NCBI GenBank assembly: GCA_965370805.1
Contig: CBDUVZ010000002.1
Span: 1-64,000, forward strand
Direction: 5' to 3'
Origin: CBDUVZ01 sp965370805
GTDB taxonomy: Bacteria > Hydrothermota > Tepidihabitantia > Tepidihabitantales > Tepidihabitantaceae
Length of the DNA: 64,000 nucleotides
Position numbers and translations under genes: made by a program. Below, one piece after another: positions 16,901-24,403 of the stretch. Every line of letters starts with the position of its first letter. The stretch's first letter is position 1. The notes below the pieces were generated by a model that did no database searches, had not been told where the DNA came from, and saw only the letters and a program-made list of their open reading frames with translations.

Positions 16901-18763
16901 TGCCGAGTCCGCAACTACGGCAACACGACCGAGACCTTCGACGTCGAATTCCGCATCGGCCACTACCTCGGCACGGCCACCGCGACCGCACTCGCACCCG
17001 GCAACACCCAAGACCTCGTGATGAGCCAGCCCTACACCACCCAAGTCGGCGTATGGCTCGACCGCGCCCGCACCACCCTCACCGGTGACATCAACCCCGC
17101 CAACGACCTCGCACTCGACACCCTCTGGGTCCCCGGCCCCGTCACCCACGACGTCGGCGTCGACGAAATACTCGCCCCAGTCGGCACCGTCAACCCCGGC
17201 CAGACCATCACCCCCAGCGCCCGCGTCGCCAACTACGGCGACCAGACCGAGACCTTCCGGGCTTACTTCGCAATCTACGACACGACCACCGACGCCCAAG
17301 TCTACGACGAATCGCTCCACGTCACCCTCGCCCCAGTCACGGACACAACCCTCCCCTACCCCGACGTCAGCTTCACACTCCAAGGCCCCTACACCACCCA
17401 CTGCTCCACCTACCTCCCCACCGACCAGAACCAACTCAACAACGTCAAAACCGGCCAATTCCACGTCAAACTCCAACTCCCCTGGGACCCCGGCTGGCAC
17501 GAAGTCCAACCCATACCACTCCAGCCCAGCGGCAAACCAGTCAAACGCGGCGCTTGGGCCACCCACAACCACGGCGACGACCTCATCTACACCGCCAAAG
17601 GCTACAAAACCACCGACTACTACTCCTACAACCCCCTCGCCAACACCTGGAATACCCTCACCGGCATGCCCTACCAACGCCACACCAACCCCAAATGGGC
17701 CAGAAAAGTCCCCCGCAAAGGCTCCAAAGGCGCAGCCGACGGCGACAACTACATCTACGTCACCCAAGGCAACAACACCCTCGGATTCTGGCGCTACGAC
17801 ATCGACCTCGACTCCTGGACAACACTCCACGACATCCCCGCCGGACCCAACAACAAGAAAGTCAAAGGCGGCACCGACCTCGCCTACCTAGTCCGCGACG
17901 ACGGCCAAGCCTACATCTACCTCCTCAAAGGCTACCGCACCGAATTCTACCGCTACCACATCACAGCCAACACCTGGCAAACCCTCGCCCCCGCCCCCAC
18001 CGGCAAACGCGCCAAATGGGGCAGAGGCTCCTGGCTCATCGCCCAAAACCAAACCGCCACCACCCTCTACGCCCACAAAGCCAAATACAACGAACTCTGG
18101 TCCTACGACGTCCCCGCCGACTCCTGGGACCAACAACTCACCGGCATGCCCTACGTCGGAATGCAAGGCCGCAAAAAGAAATCCAAAGACGGCGGCTCCG
18201 CCGACTGGTACGACAGCGAAATCTACGCCCTCAAAGGCGGCAACACCAACGAATTCTGGAAGTACACCCCAACCACCGACACCTGGACCGAGCTCGATTC
18301 GATGCCGACGATGGGCTCCACCGGCAGGAAGAAACGAGTCAAGTACGGCGCTGACCTCGTCAACTACGCCGGCTACCCCGCGTTCTTCTCGCTCAAAGGC
18401 AACAAGACGCGCGAAATGTGGCGCTACTACTTCGGCTCGGCGGTGCTGGCTGTTCAGCCTCGCCCCGGTCGCGGCGGCGTCCTGGCCGAACCGTCATCGG
18501 GCATTCGGCAATCGTCATTCGACATTACCCCCAACCCGCTTGCGGGTGGATTCGCCACGCTGCGCTACAGCCTGCCCAGGGTCGGACACGCAACGGCGAG
18601 CATCTACGACGCTACGGGTCGTGCCGTCACACAACAGACGGTACTTGCCGGTCGTACCGGGGCTGTCAATCTCGATCTGCGTTCGCTCAGCGCGGGAGTG
18701 TACCTGGTGCGGTTCGAAGCCGGCGGCTTCAGCACCACGAGAAAGCTTGTACTGCAGCGTTAG
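13967..18763 (+). CDS. giant secreted protein: Ig-like (CARDB-type) repeats, Kelch-like propeller, C-terminal sorting domain
   Basis: 1598 residues from the ATG at 13967 (AAGGAGG 6 nt upstream); earlier in-frame starts lack a signal peptide. Order: signal peptide (1 to about 22); nidogen-like region (about 88-250); further beta-rich region; six Ig-like repeats of about 100 residues (about 525-1165), each opening with a DVGxxxILxPxG-type motif and containing a NYGNxxETF-type motif; Kelch-like six-bladed propeller (about 1175-1495) with recurring KGxxTxxFWRY; and a C-terminal sorting domain (about 1518-1598) with ITPNP, YDATGR and GVYLVRF. Predicted to be exported and anchored or released at the cell surface, probably for adhesion. 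Codon choice changes sharply between about 15500 and 18280 (C-ending codons, CAA and AAA instead of CAG and AAG) and returns to normal after that. It shares its domain plan with the gene at 28445-31225. Confidence 0.85.
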   Translation: MFIRTLLTGCLVITLAGAVSVEAPFVEVPGRIMPDGGGGPDAWGYTWLDSDTSCPGAPVYNWIDITRLPGVIHCSTLVDDNVAGPLSMGIEFPLYWHTYSNFYLGSNGYISFDDDYNASHPFRDIPNVLHPNNVIAPLLSDLNPGNLPARKGYFYWHNDTRDTFIIQCESVPFWGVPTSNNTFQIILSQSDSTITYQYKEQTGAPYLGWTPGNATVGIENIVGLVGLRYLYGNTPSQNDIHPGLAIRFTPPATTSHRFHDMMVKWAMNSKSGGMFLHDAPIQPASIRACFLNAGNQIAYDDSMFAEIRDLGGTLVFAESAWTEEMRVGEQVIHTFGDWTPPDTGFYILKVKSRMVGDEWAGDDSVLVEIHVVNYTFPTTLYYDADRTGSVSLSGPHGFGTKFIPPRFPVRIDELYYYFTSAGAQCTVYVYDDDGPNGAPGTVLLDSVITTVAGWNSVDIQACSVNVQSGGFYVCYMTNTAGNPRIGLDNTLPHARRSLEFTGRWAEFRWNETQDFLIRAKVGQGTPTHDIAVTEMLQPSGNHDSGDVVIPIARIQNNGMFHENGFNVTFTITGSGYQQTRTCSLNRGTSDTVAFPPWTAMPGYGYVPRCSIHLAADVNPVNDTISGAPFDVYGRDVGTAAILAPRDTTNYGDVITPEAEILNYGNSAEDFLVRFKIPGAGYQDSANVHLGVGESDTVTFDTWLADTVGNPPAMTCSTELGTDMNPDNDRATAPLFIRYADVGAIQILQPVGSYDTLTTIIPSARVTNVGNAPETFKAFLTVNDPTVDAPVYSESLNVLLHPDVDSTVIFPPTRFHVIGTHTAKCSVHVGWEQDWTNNVIDNDFQIIPTIPHNVTAQRILAPTGTIDSGAVVTPSVIVRNTGLSTETFDVHFTIDPGYHDSATVSALPPATSDTVEFADWTAQPRDSTTATAWTLLIGDEMPEDDTTSLRLLVQVRDVGVEQVISPVGTLPVDTIVYPECRVRNYGNTTETFDVEFRIGHYLGTATATALAPGNTQDLVMSQPYTTQVGVWLDRARTTLTGDINPANDLALDTLWVPGPVTHDVGVDEILAPVGTVNPGQTITPSARVANYGDQTETFRAYFAIYDTTTDAQVYDESLHVTLAPVTDTTLPYPDVSFTLQGPYTTHCSTYLPTDQNQLNNVKTGQFHVKLQLPWDPGWHEVQPIPLQPSGKPVKRGAWATHNHGDDLIYTAKGYKTTDYYSYNPLANTWNTLTGMPYQRHTNPKWARKVPRKGSKGAADGDNYIYVTQGNNTLGFWRYDIDLDSWTTLHDIPAGPNNKKVKGGTDLAYLVRDDGQAYIYLLKGYRTEFYRYHITANTWQTLAPAPTGKRAKWGRGSWLIAQNQTATTLYAHKAKYNELWSYDVPADSWDQQLTGMPYVGMQGRKKKSKDGGSADWYDSEIYALKGGNTNEFWKYTPTTDTWTELDSMPTMGSTGRKKRVKYGADLVNYAGYPAFFSLKGNKTREMWRYYFGSAVLAVQPRPGRGGVLAEPSSGIRQSSFDITPNPLAGGFATLRYSLPRVGHATASIYDATGRAVTQQTVLAGRTGAVNLDLRSLSAGVYLVRFEAGGFSTTRKLVLQR
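18500..18526. repeat. GCATTCGGCAATCGTCATTCGACATT repeat in coding linker
   Basis: A GCCGAAT-family element read in frame as SGIRQSSFDI, precisely between the propeller and the sorting domain of the giant secreted protein. Confidence 0.6.
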
Positions 18764-18778
18764 TCGCTGAGAACACTT

Positions 18779-18810
18779 GAGAAGGGACGGCAGTGATGCC
18801 GTCCCTTCTC
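18779..18810. terminator. 14-bp perfect hairpin terminator between convergent genes
   Basis: Arms 18779-18792 and 18797-18810 pair perfectly around a GTGA loop. It lies between the convergent stops at 18763 (+) and 18827 (-) and can serve both strands. No T-tract. Confidence 0.75.
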
Positions 18811-18826
18811 AGGAATGTGGCCGGAA

Positions 18827-19801
18827 CTACTCGTCGCGCTGGTTTCTCTTCTTGTCGAACAGGTCAAGGAAGCGGTCTTCGTAGAGTTCAAACAGGCCCC
18901 AGCGGTCAAGCTGTTGTTTGAGCAGCCCGGCTTTCGAGCGGTCGTGCTGGACAAGTTCAAAAAGGCTCTCGATCCGGTCCATCGCTTCGTGGGGCTCCAC
19001 TTCGTGGGGCCCGGGCTGTTCTCCGTCTTCGGCGGCTCCTTCCCCGGCCCGGATGTCCTGTTGGGAACCCTGTCTCATAGCCTGGAGCGCGGCGTTGACC
19101 CTTGATTCGAACTCACCCAGCAGCTTATCGACTTCGGCTATCGAGCGGTCGATTCCGGTCATGTCAACGGCCGTATTGAGGATCCGCTCGAATACACGCA
19201 CAATGGCCTTCGAGGACTTGGGGTTCGGGGTGTGAACCGCATACTGCGGCATGGTAGCCAGGAAGCAGGCGGCAGAAAGGTTCCTTGACCCTGCCAGCCC
19301 GAGCAGGAGACCGTTCAGGCCGGAGATGCGGCCCTGAGCCAGGGGTTTGACACCGTAGCTGGCGAAACTTCCTTTCAACCGGTCGCCGGTAGCCACGCCG
19401 AATACTTCGACCGAGTCGCGGAAACTCATGGGCACCGCGAAGGCGGCCCCGGTGTAGACGGTCCTGACTCCGTGCCGCTGGGCGAAATCCAGCAGCTCAT
19501 CGGCAATGGCCATTCCCGCCTCGCCTCCGGCCTGGCTCTCACCTTCGAAGATCAGAACCGGCGGGTCCTCAATGAGATAGATGTTATGGTCCGGCGGCGA
19601 CGGTATCCGGCCGATGCCGTTTTCGACATCGACCGCCTCGGGAAAGAAGTACCGGGTCACGTCGATCCGGGCGCATAACGATCCCTTGAGTTTCTTCCGC
19701 AGGTAGGCGGCTGCCCCGAAGCCGACGTTACCCATGCCGGGCCAACCGGCAATCAGCACCGGGATGTCGGACCTGATTTCCTTCTCTGTTCTTATCGGCA
19801 T
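18827..19801 (-). CDS. PAC2-family protein (proteasome-assembly-chaperone-like)
   Basis: 324 residues. The N-terminal domain has the PAC2 signatures LIAGWPGMGNVGFGAAAYL (about 15-33), IYLIEDPPVLIFEGESQ (about 75), VRTVYTGAAFAVPM (about 113) and GRISGLNGLLLGLAG (about 157). The C-terminal roughly 100 residues are charged and probably helical. PAC2 proteins (COG1938/COG2047) are cytosolic. Eukaryotic and archaeal relatives chaperone proteasome assembly, but bacterial members have no settled role. AAGGAG lies upstream of the ATG at 19801. It follows murJ on the same strand at 52 nt and may be co-transcribed. No proteasome genes are seen here. Confidence 0.85.
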   Translation of the reverse strand: MPIRTEKEIRSDIPVLIAGWPGMGNVGFGAAAYLRKKLKGSLCARIDVTRYFFPEAVDVENGIGRIPSPPDHNIYLIEDPPVLIFEGESQAGGEAGMAIADELLDFAQRHGVRTVYTGAAFAVPMSFRDSVEVFGVATGDRLKGSFASYGVKPLAQGRISGLNGLLLGLAGSRNLSAACFLATMPQYAVHTPNPKSSKAIVRVFERILNTAVDMTGIDRSIAEVDKLLGEFESRVNAALQAMRQGSQQDIRAGEGAAEDGEQPGPHEVEPHEAMDRIESLFELVQHDRSKAGLLKQQLDRWGLFELYEDRFLDLFDKKRNQRDE

Positions 19802-19853
19802 AGTCGCATCTCCTTAGACGCATCCCGTGGGTTTTCGATTGTGGATTTCCGCA

Positions 19854-21476
19854 TCATCTCTCCCGGTGGCGCTGCCGGTGCAGCAACTGGGCGAAGGCGT
19901 TCTTGACTTCGGTGATACGCAGCACCCGGGACAGGAAGTAGTAGCCGCCGACCCCGAGCACGCCGGCGAGCAGGACCTGACCGGCCTGGGTCCAGATTTG
20001 GTCCGAACCGACGCAGGTTTCCTTACCGACGCAGGTTTCGTAGATACGGGATGTTACGTATGCCAGGATGCCCGCACCCAGCGACGCAGCCAGGACGCGC
20101 AGGGTCACGGAAGCAAGTTGTCTTCCGTGCAGGCCGCCGGTCCTCCGGCGCAGCAGGACGAAGAGAACGGTAAGGTTGAGGACCCCGGTGAATGCCGCGG
20201 CGAGCGGAAAAGACCGGAATCCGATGAAGCGCATCAGCGCCAGGTTGATCACGATATTGACCGCCACCACTCCGACTGCCACCAGGGCCGGGGTTTTCGT
20301 GTCGCCGAGCGAATAGAACCCGGCCGCGCAGTTGCGGGTGGCGGCCGCGGCCCAGATGCCCAAACAGTAGAGCATCAAAGCCTGGGCGGTCAGGGTCGTA
20401 TCCGCGGCGGTAAACCGGCCGTGCTGGTAGATGAGGCGGACAACCGGATGCGCCAGGACCAGGAGCAGAATCGCGGCCGGAATGGTCAGCGCGGCGACCA
20501 GTCCCATTGCATGGCGAAACCGGTCCCGGATGGCCGCGGCCGACTGGCCTGCGGCCTGGTGTGAGTATTCGGCAAGCGCAACCGACCCGATAGCGGCCCC
20601 GAACAAACCCGCTGGCAGGTGCTGAATCCGGTACGCGTAGCTCACCCAGGTGACCGAGCCCTGGGCGAGAAACGTCAGCAGGAAGGTGTTGATGAGGAAG
20701 TTCACCTGCCAGGTGGCATAGCCGAAGACCATTGGAATCCACCGGGTGAAGACCCGGCGCAGTTCGGGATTCCTGAAATCAAGCACGGGCCGATAGCGGA
20801 ATCCGTGCCGGTACAACCGGGGAACCTGGACCAGGAACTGGGCGACTGACCCGAGCGTTACACCGCACGCCATACCGAGAATCGGGTTGAGCCCGCGCGC
20901 CCGGAACCAACCGTAAGCCAGGAGCGGCACGAGAATAGAGACGACATTGAACGCAGCCGGAGCCACCGCGGGAGTGAAGAACGTCCCGCAGGCGTTCAGG
21001 ATTCCCATCGCCCAGGCCGCAAACACAACGAACAGCAGGAATGGGAACATGACCCGGGTGAGGAGTACGGTGAGTTGGAGCTTGTCCGGCTGGTCTGCGA
21101 ACCCCATCGCTACGAGCCGGACGACCTGGGGTGTGAAAACAATGCCGACAAGAACGACGACTCCAAGAACCAGGGCCAGGGCATTGAGCATACTGGCGGC
21201 GAACAGCCAGGTTTTCTCGCGGTCTTCCTCTTTCAGGCTCCGGACCAAAGCCGGGACGAACGCGGCGGAAAGCGCGCTCTCGGCAAACAGGTCGCGGAAG
21301 AAATTAGGGATGCGGAACGCGACATTGAAAGCATCGGTGGCGAACCCGACACCGAACAGACCGGCGAACACCGATTCCCGGACCAGGCCGAGGACGCGGG
21401 AAGCCAGGGTGCCGATTGAGAACAGTCCGACCCGACGGGTGAATCGAGCTTCGGTCGAGTCGGCTTCAGGGACCAT
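19854..21476 (-). CDS. murJ: lipid II flippase MurJ
   Basis: 540 residues with about 14 membrane segments. Member of the MVF/MurJ family that flips lipid II across the inner membrane for peptidoglycan synthesis. Family marks: RRVGLFSIGTLASRVLGLVRE at the N-terminus, FNVAFRIPNFFRDLFAESALSAAFVP (about 43-68), GFRYRPVLDF, and LPAGLFGAAIGSVALAEYS around 280-300. The ATG at 21476 is chosen because the N-terminal motif begins directly after it; the frame continues upstream to 21905 but is antisense to the next gene there. A -10 box ends 6 nt before the ATG, suggesting a leaderless mRNA. Confidence 0.95.
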   Translation of the reverse strand: MVPEADSTEARFTRRVGLFSIGTLASRVLGLVRESVFAGLFGVGFATDAFNVAFRIPNFFRDLFAESALSAAFVPALVRSLKEEDREKTWLFAASMLNALALVLGVVVLVGIVFTPQVVRLVAMGFADQPDKLQLTVLLTRVMFPFLLFVVFAAWAMGILNACGTFFTPAVAPAAFNVVSILVPLLAYGWFRARGLNPILGMACGVTLGSVAQFLVQVPRLYRHGFRYRPVLDFRNPELRRVFTRWIPMVFGYATWQVNFLINTFLLTFLAQGSVTWVSYAYRIQHLPAGLFGAAIGSVALAEYSHQAAGQSAAAIRDRFRHAMGLVAALTIPAAILLLVLAHPVVRLIYQHGRFTAADTTLTAQALMLYCLGIWAAAATRNCAAGFYSLGDTKTPALVAVGVVAVNIVINLALMRFIGFRSFPLAAAFTGVLNLTVLFVLLRRRTGGLHGRQLASVTLRVLAASLGAGILAYVTSRIYETCVGKETCVGSDQIWTQAGQVLLAGVLGVGGYYFLSRVLRITEVKNAFAQLLHRQRHRER

Positions 21477-21482
21477 CGGTCG

Positions 21483-21510
21483 AGTATAGACAGTTGCCGT
21501 TTGCGGACAA
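21483..21510 (-). promoter_or_regulatory. murJ promoter, leaderless arrangement
   Basis: Minus-strand TTGTCC (21505-21510), 16-nt spacer, TATACT (21483-21488), then only 6 nt to the ATG. The start point would fall at or next to the start codon. Confidence 0.6.
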
Positions 21511-21513
21511 GCA

Positions 21514-21541
21514 TTGATTTCCGGGCCGTGGATGGTAGATT
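21514..21541 (+). promoter_or_regulatory. possible leaderless promoter of F420 ligase-like gene
   Basis: TTGATT (21514-21519), 16-nt spacer, TAGATT (21536-21541), then 5 nt to the ATG at 21547. No Shine-Dalgarno is visible. It is back-to-back with the murJ promoter in a 70-bp gap. Confidence 0.5.
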
Positions 21542-21546
21542 GAAGC

Positions 21547-22251
21547 ATGAGCCACAAGCCCGAGGTCGTCAGAGTGAAGGAATGCGGAATCCGGCGCATC
21601 ATGGTGAAAACCGGACTCCTGACCGAGAACGATAACCTGGTTGAGGCAGTACGTCGATTCGCCCGGCCGGTGCTGAAGCCCGGCGACATCGTAACGATTG
21701 CGGAGAGTCCGGTGGCCGTGATGCAGGGCCGGGCGATTCCGATTGACCGGATTCGGCCCGGCTTCTGGGCGAGTGTGCTCTGGCGCTTCGTGCGCAAAGT
21801 GCCGTACGGGATCGGGCTGCGGAGTCCGTGGTCGATGCAGTGCGCGATTGACGAGGTCGGCGTGCCGCGAATCCTCAAAGCGTCGCTTGCCGGGGCCTGG
21901 GGCAAACTGCGCGGCCGGCGCGGCGATTTCTACCGGGTGGCGGGCAAGCAGGCGGCGATGATCGACGCAGCTCACACATCGGGCGTGAAGGAGTTCTACG
22001 AGTGCGTCATCAAAGGTCCGGCGGACCCGGACGGCGTTGCCCGGGCAATGAAGGAAGCGACCGGATGCGAGTCCGCGGTCGTTGATGTGAATGATATCTT
22101 CGGATGCGCGGTGGTCGGCGCATCGGACGGCCTGGACGTCGAGCTGGTGAAACAGGCGCTGGCCGACAACCCCACGGGCCAGGGCGATGCGATGACGCCG
22201 CTGGTCATCCTCCGGCCTGAAGGACCATTGACCGGAATAACCCGACAGTAA
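21547..22251 (+). CDS. coenzyme F420-0:gamma-glutamyl ligase-family protein
   Basis: 234 residues. The sequence follows the CofE-like F420_ligase fold (PF01996). It shows GDIVTIAESPVAVMQGRAIP (about 52-71, where true ligases have a similar GD-V-IA-K-VSK-GR block), YGIGLRSPWSMQCAIDEVG (about 85-103), DVNDIFGCAVVG (about 181-192) and LADNPTGQGDAMTPLVIL near the end. Known members add gamma-linked glutamate to F420-0 with GTP. Many bacterial relatives occur without other F420 genes and may act on another substrate. No F420 biosynthesis partner is in the window, so the reaction is unproven. Probably expressed alone. Confidence 0.75.
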   Translation: MSHKPEVVRVKECGIRRIMVKTGLLTENDNLVEAVRRFARPVLKPGDIVTIAESPVAVMQGRAIPIDRIRPGFWASVLWRFVRKVPYGIGLRSPWSMQCAIDEVGVPRILKASLAGAWGKLRGRRGDFYRVAGKQAAMIDAAHTSGVKEFYECVIKGPADPDGVARAMKEATGCESAVVDVNDIFGCAVVGASDGLDVELVKQALADNPTGQGDAMTPLVILRPEGPLTGITRQ

Positions 22252-22260
22252 CCAGCTTCC

Positions 22261-22288
22261 TTGACAGCCTGCCCGGTCTGTCTAGAAT
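22261..22288 (+). promoter_or_regulatory. deoC promoter
   Basis: TTGACA (22261-22266), 16-nt spacer, TAGAAT (22283-22288), followed by a leader with the GAGGA site for deoC. Confidence 0.75.
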
Positions 22289-22321
22289 GGGACGCTCCAG
22301 CAAACCCATGAGGATATCGTA

Positions 22322-22981
22322 TTGAACGGCATCGCTGAGATTATTGACCATACCCTGCTGAAGCCGGACGTCACGCCGGCGGCGATTGAACGGTTGTGTG
22401 CCGAGGCGAAGGAGTACGGTTTCTGCACCGTTTGCATCAACCCGTGTCATGTACCGCATGCGGTCCGGCTGCTGAAGGGCTCCGATGTCGGGGTATGCAC
22501 GGTTATCGGGTTCCCGCTCGGGGCGACACTGACCAGGACCAAGGCACTTGCCACCGGGACTGCGGTCCGGGCCGGGGCCGATGAGCTGGATATGGTGCTG
22601 AACCTGGGTTGGCTCAAGAGCGGTGAGAACCAGGCAGTACTGGAGGATATTGAAGCGGTGGTTGAGGCAGCCCAGGGCAAACCGGTGAAGGTGATTATTG
22701 AAACCTGCCTGCTCACCGCGGAGGAAAAGGAGAGGGCAACACGGCTGGTCTGTGACGCCGGGGCTGCATTCGTGAAGACATCCACCGGTTTCTCGTGCGG
22801 CGGGGCAACCGTTGATGACGTGAAGCTTCTCACGAAGGTCGCGAACGGTGCAATCGGTGTGAAGGCCGCGGGCGGAATCAGGGACCTGGCGACCGCCCGG
22901 ACAATGGTCAAGGCGGGCGCGACCCGACTCGGCACGAGTTCAGGCGTGAAGATAGTGGAAGAAGAGAAACACAAGCAATAA
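22322..22981 (+). CDS. deoC: deoxyribose-phosphate aldolase
   Basis: 219 residues, the usual length for short DeoC. A TIM-barrel class I aldolase that cleaves 2-deoxyribose-5-phosphate to glyceraldehyde-3-phosphate and acetaldehyde in deoxynucleoside breakdown. Motifs: IDHTLLKPD (8-16), [11 protein letters not shown] (59-69), ELDMVLNLG (88-96, catalytic Asp at about 90), AFVKTSTGF with Schiff-base lysine K152, and GVKAAGGIR with proton-relay lysine K181. Start is TTG at 22322 with GAGGA 7 nt upstream; the nearby ATG is out of frame. Followed after 108 nt (with a dispersed repeat) by kbl on the same strand. Confidence 0.97.
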   Translation: MNGIAEIIDHTLLKPDVTPAAIERLCAEAKEYGFCTVCINPCHVPHAVRLLKGSDVGVCTVIGFPLGATLTRTKALATGTAVRAGADELDMVLNLGWLKSGENQAVLEDIEAVVEAAQGKPVKVIIETCLLTAEEKERATRLVCDAGAAFVKTSTGFSCGGATVDDVKLLTKVANGAIGVKAAGGIRDLATARTMVKAGATRLGTSSGVKIVEEEKHKQ

Positions 22982-23040
22982 TGGATTGCGAATGGCGTTC
23001 AGCGATGCAGGAGCAGATGCCATTGGATGGCTCCGTGACG

Positions 23041-23074
23041 AACTCGGCGTTCGCAACTCGCAATTCGACATTCC
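23041..23074. repeat. GGCGTTCGCAACTCGCAATTCG dispersed repeat between deoC and kbl
   Basis: Short words of the TTCGGCATT family (CGGCGTTCG, CGCAATTCGACATT) directly before the kbl Shine-Dalgarno. Confidence 0.5.
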
Positions 23075-23089
23075 CATAAGGAGGACTGA

Positions 23090-24340
23090 ATGGCATTCGG
23101 CAAAATGAAGGGGTTCCTTCAGGAAGAACTGAAATCGGTCAGGGAGGCCGGGCTCTTCAAGGAGGAACGGTATATCCTCGGCGAGCAGGCCGCGGACATC
23201 AGGGTTGAGTACCCGGAGGGCGCCAAGCCCGAGGACGTGTTGAACTTCTGCGCCAATAACTACCTCGGGCTGTCGAGTCACCCGGAGGTGATGAAAGCAT
23301 CCAAGGAAGGTCTGGACAAGTGGGGGTTCGGGATGTCCTCGGTACGCTTCATCTGCGGCACCCAGGGCCTGCACCGGACCCTGGAGCAGAAGATAGCCGA
23401 GTTCCTCGGTATGGACGATGCAATTCTGTATTCGTCCTGCTTTGACGCGAACGGCGGCCTGTTTGAGGCGCTGCTCACCAAGGAAGACTGCATTGTCACG
23501 GACAAGCTCAACCACGCATCGGTGATTGACGGAATCCGGCTCTGCAAGGCCCAGCGCAAGATAGTCAACCATGCGGACATGGCCGACCTTGAGGCGAAGC
23601 TGAAGGAAGCCCGCGCCGACGGCGTGCGCTTCATCGTCATCGCGACCGACGGCGTGTTCTCAATGGACGGCGACATCGCCCGGCTGAACGAAATTTGCCC
23701 GCTGGCCGAGAAGTACGACGCGCTGGTGATGGTCGACGACTCCCATTCGACCGGCTTCATGGGCAAGACCGGCCGCGGGACGCACGAGTACCGCGACGTG
23801 ATGGGCAAGGTGGACATCATCACAACCACGTTCGGCAAGGCGCTCGGCGGGGCGTCCGGCGGGTGCACTGCGGCGCGACAGGAAATCGTCGATATGCTGC
23901 GGCAGCGTTCCCGGCCGTACTTGTTCTCAAACAGCCTCGCGCCGGTGGTCGCCGCGGCGACGGTCAAGGTAATCGAGCTGTTGTCGGCGACGACCGAGCG
24001 GCGTGACAAGCTCGAAGCGAACACGAAGCATTTCCGCAAGGCGATGACCGATGCCGACTTCGATATCGTGCCGGGCGACCATCCAATCGTGCCGATAATG
24101 CTCTACAACGCCAAGCTGGCCCAGGACATGGCGAAGGACCTGTACTTCGAGGGCATCTACGTCACCGGGTTCTTCTACCCGGTGGTGCCCAAAGGCCAGG
24201 CCCGGATTCGGGTCCAGCTTTCCGCAGGCCACGAGAAAGAGCACTTGGATAAAGCGATTGCCGCGTTCACCAAGATCGGCAAGAAGTACGAAATCCTCGG
24301 CAAGACCAAGGACGAAATCATCGAGAAATACGGGCTGTAG
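23090..24340 (+). CDS. kbl: glycine C-acetyltransferase (2-amino-3-ketobutyrate CoA ligase)
   Basis: 416 residues. Alpha-oxoamine synthase of PLP fold type I. It cleaves 2-amino-3-ketobutyrate with CoA to glycine and acetyl-CoA in threonine breakdown. Motifs: [16 protein letters not shown] (52-67), [13 protein letters not shown] (87-99), [12 protein letters not shown] (140-151), [13 protein letters not shown] (213-225), and [13 protein letters not shown] with PLP lysine K250. AAGGAGG lies 6 nt upstream of the ATG. No threonine dehydrogenase gene is next to it. Ends before a strong terminator. Confidence 0.96.
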   Translation: MAFGKMKGFLQEELKSVREAGLFKEERYILGEQAADIRVEYPEGAKPEDVLNFCANNYLGLSSHPEVMKASKEGLDKWGFGMSSVRFICGTQGLHRTLEQKIAEFLGMDDAILYSSCFDANGGLFEALLTKEDCIVTDKLNHASVIDGIRLCKAQRKIVNHADMADLEAKLKEARADGVRFIVIATDGVFSMDGDIARLNEICPLAEKYDALVMVDDSHSTGFMGKTGRGTHEYRDVMGKVDIITTTFGKALGGASGGCTAARQEIVDMLRQRSRPYLFSNSLAPVVAAATVKVIELLSATTERRDKLEANTKHFRKAMTDADFDIVPGDHPIVPIMLYNAKLAQDMAKDLYFEGIYVTGFFYPVVPKGQARIRVQLSAGHEKEHLDKAIAAFTKIGKKYEILGKTKDEIIEKYGL

Positions 24341-24364
24341 CCCGGGATTCTCGACCAGAGCGTC

Positions 24365-24390
24365 GGGGCGCAGGCATCCGCCTGCGCCCC
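24365..24390. terminator. 11-bp GC-rich hairpin after kbl
   Basis: Arms 24365-24375 and 24380-24390 pair perfectly with an ATCC loop, then GCAGTCTTTC. Placed between the convergent kbl and LVIVD-repeat genes. Confidence 0.8.
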
Positions 24391-24403
24391 GCAGTCTTTC
24401 CGG

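Noticed and set aside
16856..17830. 324-codon antisense frame opposite the giant secreted protein
   Set aside because: V/G/E-rich low-complexity translation caused by the C-rich codon bias of the sense gene. The sense strand encodes clear domains.
21477..21905. 143-residue N-terminal extension of MurJ
   Set aside because: Antisense to the F420 ligase-like gene, and the MurJ family start coincides with the ATG at 21476.
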